From JAWLBY01 sp041687455 (GTDB lineage Bacteria > Pseudomonadota > Gammaproteobacteria > Xanthomonadales > Xanthomonadaceae): a stretch of 64,000 nt of DNA. Both the position numbers and the translations under genes were made by a program. Position 1 is the stretch's first letter, and every line of letters begins with the position of its first letter. The notes under the pieces are model-generated. The model was not told the origin of the DNA. It saw only the letters and a list, made by a program, of their open reading frames with translations, and did no database searches. The stretch lies in the NCBI GenBank assembly GCA_041687455.1, contig JAWLBY010000020.1, forward strand, positions 4,513 through 68,512, given 5' to 3'. Of this stretch, positions 1 through 8,546 are shown piece by piece.

Positions 1-1070
1 CGATCGAACTGGCCTTCGGTGTAGGTGATGTAGCCGCCGCTGTCGTCCGGCACGCGGTAGCCGGCCGGCAGGCTGTTCCACAGGTTGTCGGCGACATAGT
101 GGCGCCAGTAGGCGCGCGATTCGAGCCGGCCGTGGTCGCCAAGCTGCCAGCGGTATGCGGCGTCGGCCTGCACCTGGTACGGATGCGCTTCGGACTCCGG
201 CGTGACGGTGAACAATGTGCCGACGTACGGCCCCTTGCGGGCATCGACCAGCAGCGCGTTGAAGGCGAAGTCGCCGACACCGAAGCGAAGCTGCCCGGTC
301 CACTTGCGCAGGTGGTTGTCGGTGACGCCGAGCGGCCCGCCGGCCAGCGACACGTCGCGGTTGATGTCGTTGAACCACGGGGCATCGGGCCGCATCTGCA
401 GGGCATCGACGGCAACCGGCTGGGCGTCACCGTCGCCGTCGACGACATGCACGAAGGTCGACCAGTGGAACTCGCCGCGGCGACCGCCGGCACTCAGGCT
501 GCCGCCGAGTCGATCGTTCCGGCCGATGCTGCCGGCCAGCACCATCGGTGCATCCGGCGCCTGCCGGCTGATCAGGCTGATCACGCCGACGAACGCGTTG
601 GTGCCGTATAGCGCCGACCCGGGACCGCGGATGATCTCGATCCGCTCGATGTTGTCGAGCGGGAAATCGCCGAACACGATCGTACCGCTGCCTTCCAGAT
701 ACTCGTTGACCGGCAGCCCGTCGAGCAGGATCAGCACCTTCTCGCTGTTGTCGGTGATCACGCCGCGCAGCCCGAATTCGGGGTAGCCGAACACGCGCAC
801 GCCCGGCTCGAAGCCGGGCACCAGCCGCAGCGCGTCACGCAGGTCACGCGCGCCACTGCGACGGATGTCTTCCTCGGTGATCAGCGTGACGACCGCGGGC
901 GCGTCGAGCAGGCTCGATTCGGTCCGGCTGGCGACGCTGATCTGCATCGCCATCAGCTCGTCCAGGCTCATGTTGAGCATCCGCGCGACCTGCTCGTCGC
1001 CCTGCCCGGCGGCCGTGCCGGCCAGCGACAGGCCGAGCAGCGCCGTCGCGTATGCGCTCGACACTCGCAT
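1..1070 (-). CDS. TonB-dependent outer-membrane receptor, N-terminal part
   Basis: The gene begins inside the window and runs off its left edge, so about 356 codons are present. The ATG at 1070 follows a strong GAGGAGG Shine-Dalgarno and opens a short signal peptide ending near AGTAAGQ. A plug domain follows: a TESSLLDAPAVVTLIT segment, then EEDIRRSGARDLRDALRLVP, then LLDGLPVNE and IERIEIIRGPGSALYGTNAF, which are classic plug motifs of siderophore, vitamin or saccharide receptors. The beta-barrel lies outside the window, so the substrate cannot be assigned. No Fur-like box was recognised upstream. The family role, TonB-energised uptake across the outer membrane, is established; the specific ligand is unknown. 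Confidence 0.9.
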   Translation of the reverse strand, partial: MRVSSAYATALLGLSLAGTAAGQGDEQVARMLNMSLDELMAMQISVASRTESSLLDAPAVVTLITEEDIRRSGARDLRDALRLVPGFEPGVRVFGYPEFGLRGVITDNSEKVLILLDGLPVNEYLEGSGTIVFGDFPLDNIERIEIIRGPGSALYGTNAFVGVISLISRQAPDAPMVLAGSIGRNDRLGGSLSAGGRRGEFHWSTFVHVVDGDGDAQPVAVDALQMRPDAPWFNDINRDVSLAGGPLGVTDNHLRKWTGQLRFGVGDFAFNALLVDARKGPYVGTLFTVTPESEAHPYQVQADAAYRWQLGDHGRLESRAYWRHYVADNLWNSLPAGYRVPDDSGGYITYTEGQFD

Positions 1071-1206
1071 CGCACCCTCCTCGACGTTCGACGGACCCCC
1101 CCGCGAAGGCACTCACGTTAGGCCGACGGGTGGTCGCCCGGCAAGGGTTTCGTGATCGACCGTCGCAACGACCGCCGCGGCGCGCGCGGTGGATGCGCCG
1201 GTTCGG

Positions 1207-1620
1207 TCAGAGGCGATCCGGATCGGCGGTGGACAGGTGCTGCAACGACGCCGCCTGCGCTTCCCAGTCGCCGCGGCCGTCGAACGGTTCGATCTCGACT
1301 GCCTCGACCGTGCCGGGCTGCAGGCAGCGCACGTTGACGTCGACGCCGTCCGGATTCGAGCGCGGCACGTAGAAACTCTTGATGCCGCAGAAGCGGCAGA
1401 ACAGATGGCGCGCGACACCGGTGCCGAAGCGGTAGTCGGTCAGCGCGTCGTCACCGCGCAGCAGCCGGAACCGCTCGCTCGGCACGATCAGGTGCAGGAA
1501 GCCGGTCATCGCGCAGATCGAGCAGTTGCAGTCGATCGCGGCGATCCGCGCCGGCGCATCGACTTCGAACGCAACCCGGCCGCAATGGCAGCCGCCGCGA
1601 TGGGTGACCATGGAATTCAT
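1207..1620 (-). CDS. GFA/CENP-V family zinc-binding protein
   Basis: A 137-residue protein of the GFA (glutathione-dependent formaldehyde-activating enzyme-like) fold. The zinc ligands are plain: GGCHCG (C11, C13), CNCSIC (C31, C33, C36) and FCRFCG (C75, C78), giving the family's seven conserved cysteines. The length matches typical single-domain members. Proteins of this fold are often annotated as formaldehyde-glutathione adduct enzymes, but for most members no activity has been shown, so the substrate is left open. It is divergent from the diguanylate cyclase gene to its right. A second in-frame ATG at 1611 is an alternative start; neither has a clear ribosome binding site. Confidence 0.85.
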   Translation of the reverse strand: MNSMVTHRGGCHCGRVAFEVDAPARIAAIDCNCSICAMTGFLHLIVPSERFRLLRGDDALTDYRFGTGVARHLFCRFCGIKSFYVPRSNPDGVDVNVRCLQPGTVEAVEIEPFDGRGDWEAQAASLQHLSTADPDRL

Positions 1621-1709
1621 TCGTTTCGGCGCTTTCGGAAGAAAACCGTGACCGGCATCGCGGTTCGCGAGACGGTAGCTTGTAACAGTTGCAAGACAGC
1701 GGATCGATC

Positions 1710-3335
1710 GTGACGTTCATGCGCCCCACCACCGGCCATCCGGCGGAGCTGCGGCTTCGTCTGGTGCAGGATATCGCAGCACGGCTCGGCGCCGAAATGT
1801 CGCTGCGGCAGATCCTGACCCAGGTCGCCGCGATCCTGCGCGACCGTCTCGGCTGCGATTACGTCGGCTGCGCCAGCGTCGATCTGCAGGCCGGCACGCT
1901 GCGCCACGAGGCGCACGCCGCGGAAGTGGCGATCGCGCTCGCCGACGGACTGATCCAGCCGATCGGCGACGGCGTGCTCGGCGAGGTCGCGTTGCGTGGG
2001 CTGCCATTGCGGATCGACGACGTGACGCAGCACGGCAACTACGTCTGCCTGGTCGGCAGCACGCGCTCGGAAATCTGCGTGCCGGTGCTGTACCAGGGCG
2101 AGACGATCGCCGTGCTCGATGCACAGTCGGACCGCGTCGCGGCGTTCACCGACGACGACCTCGCCAGCCTCGCCGTCGTTGCCGAGCTGATGGCGGGCCG
2201 GATGGCGGCCGCCCGCGAACTCGAAGCCGCCCGCCAGCGTGCCGAAGTGATCGAACTGCTCGCCGACGTCGCGCGGGCGATGCTCGGCGAGGACGAACTC
2301 GGCCCGATGCTGCAGCGGCTGATCGACGAGCTGCACCGCCGCCTCGAACTGACCTTGTCGACGCTGTGCCTGCTCGGCGACGCGCCGGACCAGTTGGTCC
2401 TGCACGCCTACGCCGGCGAGTCCAGCTACCCGCTGCGCCGCGGCCAGGCCTGGCCGCGCGACCACGGCGTGACCGGTCGCGCGATGCGCGGCGAGGTCCG
2501 CGTGTTCGTGCCCGATGTCGGCCAGGATCTCGACTACATCGAGGGCAATGCGCGCTCGGTCGCCGAGCTGGTGGTGCCGATCCGCTTCCGCGGCGAAACG
2601 CTCGGCCTGATCAACCTCGAAAGCGCCAACCCGGCCGCGTTCATCCCGGCCAACCAGATCGCCGTGCAGGCGCTGGCCGACCAGGCCGCCGGAGCGATCC
2701 GGCTGGCACTGACCAAGCAGCGCCTGCAGGAGGTCAACCAGGCCGCCACCGCAGTGGCCGACCAGTTGGCCAGCACCAACCGCCGGCTGCAGCAGGCCAA
2801 TGCCAAGCTGAAGGACATGAGCCTGCGCGATGCATTGACCGGGCTCGGCAACCGGCGCGCGTTCGACCGGATGCTGGCCGAGCACTGGAACGACGCCCGC
2901 CGCCGGGGCCGCCCGCTGGCACTGCTGCTGATCGACATCGACCACTACAAGGCCTACAACGACCATTACGGCCATGCCGACGGCGATCTGTGCCTGCAGC
3001 GGGTCGGCCGGCTGCTGCGGCAACTGGTCGGCCGCAGTCGTGCATGCGCGGCCCGCTACGGCGGCGAGGAATTCGCACTGCTGCTGCCGAACGCCGGCAT
3101 CGCACGCGCGCGGCAGTTCGCCGCCCGCGTGCACGACGCGCTGGCCCGCCTGCAGTTGCCGCATGCCGGCTCGACCACATCGGCCCACCTGACCCTGAGC
3201 CTGGGCATCGCCAGCGAACGGCCGTCCGCGCCGCGTGAACCGGGCGACCTGCTGCGCGACGCCGATGCGGCGCTGTACGCCGCCAAGCGTGCCGGCCGCA
3301 ATACCACGGTGATTGCACCTTCCGCGACGCGGTGA
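1710..3335 (+). CDS. Diguanylate cyclase with two GAF domains
   Basis: About 541 residues with no signal peptide or membrane segment, so a cytoplasmic sensor. Two tandem GAF domains fill roughly residues 15-155 and 165-330. A short helix (QQANAKLKDMSLRDALTGLG) links them to a C-terminal GGDEF domain. Active-site features include LLIDIDHYKAYNDHYGHADG and YGGEEF (GGEEF near residue 451), so synthesis of cyclic di-GMP from GTP is expected. The allosteric RxxD inhibitory site that normally sits five residues before GGEEF reads RSRA, so product inhibition at that site is probably absent. The GAF ligand is unknown. The start is uncertain: TTG 1689, GTG 1710 (GGA six bases upstream) or ATG 1719. Confidence 0.9.
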   Translation: MTFMRPTTGHPAELRLRLVQDIAARLGAEMSLRQILTQVAAILRDRLGCDYVGCASVDLQAGTLRHEAHAAEVAIALADGLIQPIGDGVLGEVALRGLPLRIDDVTQHGNYVCLVGSTRSEICVPVLYQGETIAVLDAQSDRVAAFTDDDLASLAVVAELMAGRMAAARELEAARQRAEVIELLADVARAMLGEDELGPMLQRLIDELHRRLELTLSTLCLLGDAPDQLVLHAYAGESSYPLRRGQAWPRDHGVTGRAMRGEVRVFVPDVGQDLDYIEGNARSVAELVVPIRFRGETLGLINLESANPAAFIPANQIAVQALADQAAGAIRLALTKQRLQEVNQAATAVADQLASTNRRLQQANAKLKDMSLRDALTGLGNRRAFDRMLAEHWNDARRRGRPLALLLIDIDHYKAYNDHYGHADGDLCLQRVGRLLRQLVGRSRACAARYGGEEFALLLPNAGIARARQFAARVHDALARLQLPHAGSTTSAHLTLSLGIASERPSAPREPGDLLRDADAALYAAKRAGRNTTVIAPSATR

Positions 3336-3399
3336 TGCGCTGGTACTGCCGCCGCAGGCTTGCGCAATCAATCCATCACGGCGACATGAATGGTCCGGG

Positions 3400-3810
3400 C
3401 TATCGCTGGTGCGGCAGCGCCAGCGGTTCGCCGGCCGGCAGCGCCGGCGGGTGGCCGCGGCGGCTGGCGTGCACGACCAGCCAGACCAGCCCGACCACGA
3501 CGGCGAGCGGCAGCAGCAGCGGAGCGGCGCCGAGCAGCACGGCACCGACCACCACCGCGAGCAGCAGCGGGATCGCCAGCAGTGCCAGCAACAGTGCACC
3601 GGCGGTCAGCAGCAGCGCCAGCAGCACTGCGACGACCGCGATCGCGACGCCGCCGAGCGCCCCGCCGATCCCGGCCAGCAGGCCACCGACCACCGCGCAG
3701 CCAACCCCGAGCAGACCGAGGCCGAGCTGCAGGCCGCCGAGCGGGCCGGCCAGCGCCAGCAGCGCGCCGCTGGCGATCAGGGCGAGCAGCAACAGGAACA
3801 TCAGGGTCAT
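3400..3810 (-). CDS. Small glycine/leucine-rich multi-pass membrane protein, unknown function
   Basis: A 136-residue, extremely hydrophobic protein made almost entirely of Leu, Ala, Val and Gly, with about four to five predicted membrane spans and a short basic C-terminus (HASRRGH...). The start at ATG 3810 (MTLMFLLLL) is preferred over the longer frame because it has a well-spaced GGAGAGAC ribosome binding site. It converges with the diguanylate cyclase gene with only about 65 bp between them. No catalytic motif is visible. Proteins this rich in GC-coded hydrophobic residues can be spurious, but the ribosome binding site and the clean topology favour a real gene. No function is assigned. Confidence 0.65.
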   Translation of the reverse strand: MTLMFLLLLALIASGALLALAGPLGGLQLGLGLLGVGCAVVGGLLAGIGGALGGVAIAVVAVLLALLLTAGALLLALLAIPLLLAVVVGAVLLGAAPLLLPLAVVVGLVWLVVHASRRGHPPALPAGEPLALPHQR

Positions 3811-3919
3811 GATCGTCTCTCCACCGGCAGCCGCGCCGGCCTCGCTGTTTCGATGCAACCACCGCGCCGGATGTGACTGCCGGCGGTCGGCGCGTTCAGC
3901 CGGCGGCAGGTCATCGCCG

Positions 3920-4849
3920 TCAGCCGTCGGCGTTGATCCGTTCGATCAGCTCGCCGAACACGCGGTCGGCGTCGTCATTCGGCACCTGGCAGGTGCCGGC
4001 GTTCTGGTGGCCACCGCCGCCGTACTGCAGCATCAGTTCGCCGATGTTGGTGTTCGAGGTGCGGTTGACGATCGACTTGCCGGTCGCGAACACGGTGTTC
4101 TGCTGCTTCACGCCCCACAGCACGTGGATCGAGATGTTGCACTCCGGAAACAGCGCATAGATCGTGAAGCGGTTGGTGGCCCAGATCGGATCCTCGCTGC
4201 GCAGGTCGAGCACCGCCAGATTGCCGTGCACGCGGGTGCAGCGACGGATCTGCTCGCGGGCCCGCTCGGCATGCTCGCGGTACAGCTCGACCCGCTCGCG
4301 AACGTCCGGCAATTGCAGGATCTCGTCGATCGTGTGATCGCGGCAGTAGCGGATCAGCGCCATCATCAGGTCGTAGTTCGAGACCCGGAAGGTGCGGAAG
4401 CGACCGAGTCCGGTGCGCGCGTCCATCAGGTGGTTCAGCAGCGCCCAGCCTGTCGGATCGAGGATCTCGTCGATCGAGAAACTGGCCGAGTCGCCCTTGT
4501 CGACCGCCAGCATCATCTCGTCTGAGACGGTCGGGAAGCGCTGCTTGCCGCCGTAGTAGTCGTAGACGACGCGCGCCGCCGACGGCGCCTGCGGATCGAT
4601 GATGTGGTTGTCGCGTTCGCCCGGGTTGCGGATCGTCTCCGACAGGTGGTGGTCGAACGCCAGATGCACGCCCGGCACGTACGGCAGGTTGGTGGTGATG
4701 TCGCGATCACTGATCTCGATCCTGCCGTCCTGCATGTCCTTGGGATGGACGAACAGGATGTCGTCGATGATGTCGAGCTCGTTCAACAGCACGGCACAGG
4801 CCAGGCCATCGAAGTCGCTGCGGGTGACCAGCCGGTATTTCTCGCCCAT
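3920..4849 (-). CDS. DHH-family phosphoesterase (exopolyphosphatase/NrnA-like)
   Basis: A 309-residue cytoplasmic protein with both halves of the DHH superfamily. The N-terminal metal-binding motifs are VTRSDFDGLACA and FDHH (DHH at residues 66-68). The C-terminal DHHA1-type substrate motif is GGGGHQNAG. Family members hydrolyse nanoRNA, cyclic-dinucleotide products such as pApA/pGpG, or polyphosphate with manganese. Which substrate applies here cannot be read from sequence, though a diguanylate cyclase lies about 1.1 kb away. The start at ATG 4849 is supported by GGGGGGAG upstream. The central ~100 residues are longer than in a minimal NrnA. Confidence 0.85.
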   Translation of the reverse strand: MGEKYRLVTRSDFDGLACAVLLNELDIIDDILFVHPKDMQDGRIEISDRDITTNLPYVPGVHLAFDHHLSETIRNPGERDNHIIDPQAPSAARVVYDYYGGKQRFPTVSDEMMLAVDKGDSASFSIDEILDPTGWALLNHLMDARTGLGRFRTFRVSNYDLMMALIRYCRDHTIDEILQLPDVRERVELYREHAERAREQIRRCTRVHGNLAVLDLRSEDPIWATNRFTIYALFPECNISIHVLWGVKQQNTVFATGKSIVNRTSNTNIGELMLQYGGGGHQNAGTCQVPNDDADRVFGELIERINADG

Positions 4850-4890
4850 CGCTCCCCCCTCGGATCGAACGCGGTTGCCGCGGCGGGCGA

Positions 4891-5760
4891 TCAGTGCGCG
4901 ACGCCGTGGCGCTCAAGCGTACCCGCGCCACGCCGTGCCGACCACCAGGCGCGCGCCGCGGCCAGCGGAAAGCGCAGCCACACCGCGCACCACAGCCACG
5001 GGTAGGCGATCCGGCCGAGCCGGTCGCGCTCGAACTTGCGCAGGTAGCGCAGCATGCCGCGGTGCTTCTGCCATTCGACCCAGACCGGGCGGCGCCGGCT
5101 CGACAGGCCTTTCAGGTGCACGACGTCGAGACCGGGATCGATCGCGATGCGCCAGCCGCCGTCGCGGACCCGCCGGCACAGGTCGAGATCCTCGCAGTGC
5201 AGTCGGTAGCCCTCGTCGAAGCCGCCGACCCGCTCGAACACGGCGCGCGGCATCCACATCAGCGCACCGGAGGTCGCCTCGACCCATTCGAGGCCGCTGG
5301 CCGGATCGACGCCGAGACGGCCATCCGATCGCCGCAGCAGGCCGGCCACGGTCGGCAGCGCCCGTCGCGCGGCCGGTTGCGGACGACCGTCGGCCTCGAG
5401 CAGATGCGCGCCGAGAATTCCGAGCGAGGCATCGGCGGCGGCCCGCCCGGCCAGCCGTCGCAGCGCGCCGGCCGGCAGCAGGCAATCCGGGTTCAGGAAC
5501 AGCAGCGCGTCGCCGCGGGCCGCGCGCGCGCCCTGGTTGCAGGCCACCGCGAAGCCGGGATTGCCGGGGTTGTCGATCCGGCGCAGGCGCGGATCGGCCG
5601 GCAACTGCTGCGGCATGCCGTCGGCAGAGCCGTTGTCTACCAGCAGCAGTTCGAAGTCGAGATCCTGTGCCAGCACCCGGTCGACGCACTCGAGCAGCGC
5701 CGGCCCGCTGTCGTGGCTGACGACGACCACCGATACCGTCGGCCGTCGCGCTTCGTTCAC
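4891..5760 (-). CDS. Family 2 glycosyltransferase (rhamnosyltransferase-like)
   Basis: A 289-residue GT-A glycosyltransferase. The nucleotide-sugar binding start is VSVVVVSHDSGPALLECVD, followed by LLLVDNGSADG, NPGNPGFAVACNQGA and the metal-binding region FLNPDCLLPAGAL. GALMWMPRAVFERVGGFDE, HCEDLDLCRRV and a basic C-terminus follow, as in WbbL-type rhamnosyltransferases. It is the last gene of the surface-polysaccharide run. It starts with GTG at 5760, overlapping the TGA of the upstream gene by four bases (GTGA), so it is probably translationally coupled. The acceptor and donor sugars are inferred only by family resemblance. Confidence 0.85.
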   Translation of the reverse strand: MNEARRPTVSVVVVSHDSGPALLECVDRVLAQDLDFELLLVDNGSADGMPQQLPADPRLRRIDNPGNPGFAVACNQGARAARGDALLFLNPDCLLPAGALRRLAGRAAADASLGILGAHLLEADGRPQPAARRALPTVAGLLRRSDGRLGVDPASGLEWVEATSGALMWMPRAVFERVGGFDEGYRLHCEDLDLCRRVRDGGWRIAIDPGLDVVHLKGLSSRRRPVWVEWQKHRGMLRYLRKFERDRLGRIAYPWLWCAVWLRFPLAAARAWWSARRGAGTLERHGVAH

Positions 5761-7616
5761 GCCGGTCGACCGTCCAGCCAGTGCTCACGCTGCGCCAGCG
5801 CGACGTCCCAGGCCGCCGGCCAGGCACGCATGCCGTCCGCCAGCAGCCCGGCCTCGTGGCGGAACGCGGCGACGCAGTCGGCGTTGCCGGCCTGCTCGCT
5901 CCAGCCGGCGAAGCGCGGCGGGCCGCGTTCGGCGACGGCACGGCCGTTGGTCTCGATCAGCGCACGCAGGTCGGCGCGCCATTGCGGCAGCGCCGCCGCG
6001 CCGGCCTGGGCATCGATCGCCTGCAACTGCTCGACCGCCGCCGAACGCCGGTAGCTCAGGTACTCGCGCAGGTACGACAACGTGGTCGTTTCGCTGCCGC
6101 CGGCCAGGTCGTCGAGCCGGGCCGCGAACAGCGCCAGCCGCGGCGCCGGCGTGGCCGAGTACAGGTCGCTGGCGACGTGCCGCGCCAGTTCGGCGAAGCA
6201 CAGGTTGATGTCCGGCGTTTCCGGCTGGCCGAGCAGGCCGTCGCGATCGCGCCGCCCCTCCTGCACGTGGCCGATCGAATACGGAGTGTCGAGCAGCAAG
6301 GCGTCGCCGTGGCTCACCTGCAGCAGCGCGTTGAACAGCGCGTCCTCGCTGCGACCGAGCGGGCTGGTCGGCGGCAGCAGCCGGCTGTTGTCGACCGCGA
6401 ACGGCGTGAAATGGCTGCCGGTGCCGAGCAGGAAGCGGCGCACGCCGAACCACACCGGCGGGTCGCCGCGCAGCGCCTGGTACGCCTCCGCATCGGCGGT
6501 CAGCGCCGCGCGGCCGGCCGGGTCGAGCATGTACATCCAGGTCAGCCCCGACGCTCCGGCGGCACCGCGGTGGCCGTTGATGGTCGCGACGATCCGCGCA
6601 TCGGCGCGCAGCGCCGGCGTCGTGCTCGGCGAGACGCCGCGCAGGCCGCTGCGCGTCAGCGTGAAGCCGTCGACCGCGCCGAGCGCCGCGCCGACGCTCT
6701 GTCCGCACAATGCAAGCTGCAGCGCCAGCGGATCGCCGTCGAACTCGACGCCGGCGTGCAGCGCCGCGTCGTGCGCTGCGAAGCTGCGCACGGCCCAGGC
6801 GCGGGCGTCGAAGCCGATCCCGCCGGCGTGCTCGGGATGCCGCCGCAGCGGAAACACGAAATCGTCGTCGAGCAGCAGGTAGCGCTCGCCGGCAGCGAGC
6901 AGCGTGATCAGGTTCTTGCCGATGCCGCCGCCGCGGCGACCGGCGTAGCGGCGGTCGCGTTGCAGCATGCCGCGCAGCGCGCCGGCGTGCTCGGGCAGTT
7001 GCGCCGCCAGCGCGTCGGCCATCGCAGCCCAGCGCGCAGCGTCGAAATGCGCGGTGCGGCAGCCGCTCGCGTCACCGAAGTGGCGCAACAGCTCGGCGTG
7101 CGCGCGCTGCGATTCACTGCTGGTCGAGTCATCGACGACGACGACCCGATAGGCCGTGCCGAACCGCTTCACGTGCTCGGCCAGCGACTGCAACAGGCGC
7201 TCGAGCTGAGCCGGACGCTCATGGGCACGGATGAAGATCGCGGTCGGCGGCGCCAGTTCGATCTTCGGCGCACGCTGGAAGCCGAGCAGGAAGGCGTCGT
7301 CGGTGATCAGCAGGCCACGCCCGGCCAGCCCTTCGAGCACGCGGCGGACGGCAGCCTCCTGTCCCTTCAGGCCCGGAATGCCGTCGGCGACCCTGCCGAC
7401 ATGCACATCGAGCGGATGAAATTCGCGGCACAGCGCGAGCGCCTGCAGCACCTGCGCGGTCATCACGTGGTTGCGGTCGGTCGCCGGGTCGTAGAACAGC
7501 ACCTCGTCATTGGCGAGCGACGCGACCCGGCCCTCGACCGACGCGTACAGCGGCACATCGGCCGGGCGCGCGGACGGCGTCACGTTCAGGGTGCCGTAGT
7601 CGATCCTGTAATCCAT
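5757..7616 (-). CDS. Large glycosyltransferase-like protein with N-terminal PqqD-like domain
   Basis: A 619-residue cytoplasmic protein. Residues ~15-105 (VASLANDEVLFYDPATDRNH through GLAGRGLLITDD) resemble the PqqD-type winged-helix recognition fold. From about residue 120 a glycosyltransferase GT-A fold begins (PTAIFIRAHERPAQLERLLQ, VVVVDDSTSSES, LLAAGERYLLLDDDFVF with a DDD metal site). The remaining ~300 residues are not recognised. The start at ATG 7616 has an AGGAACC site. The upstream methyltransferase ends 38 bp before it, and the downstream glycosyltransferase overlaps its stop by four bases. The fold assignment is reasonably sure, the PqqD-like call less so, and the substrate is unknown. 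Confidence 0.75.
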   Translation of the reverse strand: MDYRIDYGTLNVTPSARPADVPLYASVEGRVASLANDEVLFYDPATDRNHVMTAQVLQALALCREFHPLDVHVGRVADGIPGLKGQEAAVRRVLEGLAGRGLLITDDAFLLGFQRAPKIELAPPTAIFIRAHERPAQLERLLQSLAEHVKRFGTAYRVVVVDDSTSSESQRAHAELLRHFGDASGCRTAHFDAARWAAMADALAAQLPEHAGALRGMLQRDRRYAGRRGGGIGKNLITLLAAGERYLLLDDDFVFPLRRHPEHAGGIGFDARAWAVRSFAAHDAALHAGVEFDGDPLALQLALCGQSVGAALGAVDGFTLTRSGLRGVSPSTTPALRADARIVATINGHRGAAGASGLTWMYMLDPAGRAALTADAEAYQALRGDPPVWFGVRRFLLGTGSHFTPFAVDNSRLLPPTSPLGRSEDALFNALLQVSHGDALLLDTPYSIGHVQEGRRDRDGLLGQPETPDINLCFAELARHVASDLYSATPAPRLALFAARLDDLAGGSETTTLSYLREYLSYRRSAAVEQLQAIDAQAGAAALPQWRADLRALIETNGRAVAERGPPRFAGWSEQAGNADCVAAFRHEAGLLADGMRAWPAAWDVALAQREHWLDGRPA

Positions 7617-7654
7617 CTGTCGGTTCCTCGCTGGCGCGCCGCGCGCGCTCGACG

Positions 7655-8536
7655 TCAGCGCGCGCCCTGCAGCGCGCGCAGTTGCTGTTGCAGTTCGTCG
7701 CGCTGGCGGCGCAGCGCGTCGAGCTCGTTCTCGAGCTCGCTGATCCGGTGACCGGCGGCGATGCCCTTGCGGATCTCGTCGTTGTAATGGCTGTAGACGC
7801 TCTCGGCGCGATCGCCGAACAGATGCAGCGCCGGCAGCGCGGCAAGCGCTTCGGCCGACTGGCTGCAGGCAGCGACGTAGTACAGCGGCGCATAGTCGAG
7901 CCGGTCGACCGGCCGCCCGTCGCTGTCGATCGTGCTGGCCGCCCAGCCGGCGCGACAGTCCGGATCCCACAGCGCCGACTGGAACAGCAGCTTCTGCGCG
8001 AACAGCCGGTGCGCGGCGAAGCGCGTCGACAGCATGGCCTCGAACTCGTCGCGGTACAGCTCGCGGACGTGGTACTCGTTGCGGTAGCCGGTCAGGTCGC
8101 TGTAGGTGTGCTTGTCCGGCGTCGACACCAGCAGCAGGCCGCCGGGCGCGAGCAGCCGGGCGAAACCGTCCAGCATCCGTTCCTGCGCTTCGACGTGTTC
8201 GAGCGTCTCGAAACTGACGATCAGGTCGAACGCGGCGGCGGGCAGATGGTCGAGCACAGTGCAGTCGCCCTGCTCGAACGCGAGGTTGGCCGCGCCGCCG
8301 TAGCGCTGCCGCGCATGGGCGACCGCGTCGGCACCGATGTCGACGCCGAGCACCTGCGCTGCGCTGCGCGCCATCAGCGCACTGCCGTAGCCTTCGCCGC
8401 AGGCGGCGTCGAGCACCCGCCGGCCGACCGCCAGCGACTGCGCGAACGCATAGCGGTGCCAGTGCTCGTAGCTGATCTCACGCACGCACTCGGGCGTGAA
8501 GCGCTCGCCGGTGAACGGAAGGACGGAGTCGGACAT
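7655..8536 (-). CDS. SAM-dependent methyltransferase with C-terminal coiled coil
   Basis: A 293-residue class I methyltransferase: GRRVLDAACGEGYGSALMA is the SAM-binding motif I, LGVDIGADAVAHA is motif II, and FDLIVSFETLEHVEAQERML is the motif IV/post region. The last ~30 residues (ISELENELDALRRQRDELQQ onward) form a strong heptad coiled coil. The gene lies between two glycosyltransferases in the Wzm/Wzt cluster. In ABC-exported O-antigens a methyltransferase with a C-terminal coiled coil (WbdD) caps the chain and measures its length; a similar role here is inference. The start at 8536 (MSDSVLPFTGERFTPE) fits the family, although its ribosome binding site is weak. Confidence 0.85.
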   Translation of the reverse strand: MSDSVLPFTGERFTPECVREISYEHWHRYAFAQSLAVGRRVLDAACGEGYGSALMARSAAQVLGVDIGADAVAHARQRYGGAANLAFEQGDCTVLDHLPAAAFDLIVSFETLEHVEAQERMLDGFARLLAPGGLLLVSTPDKHTYSDLTGYRNEYHVRELYRDEFEAMLSTRFAAHRLFAQKLLFQSALWDPDCRAGWAASTIDSDGRPVDRLDYAPLYYVAACSQSAEALAALPALHLFGDRAESVYSHYNDEIRKGIAAGHRISELENELDALRRQRDELQQQLRALQGAR

Positions 8537-8546
8537 CGGTGGATTA

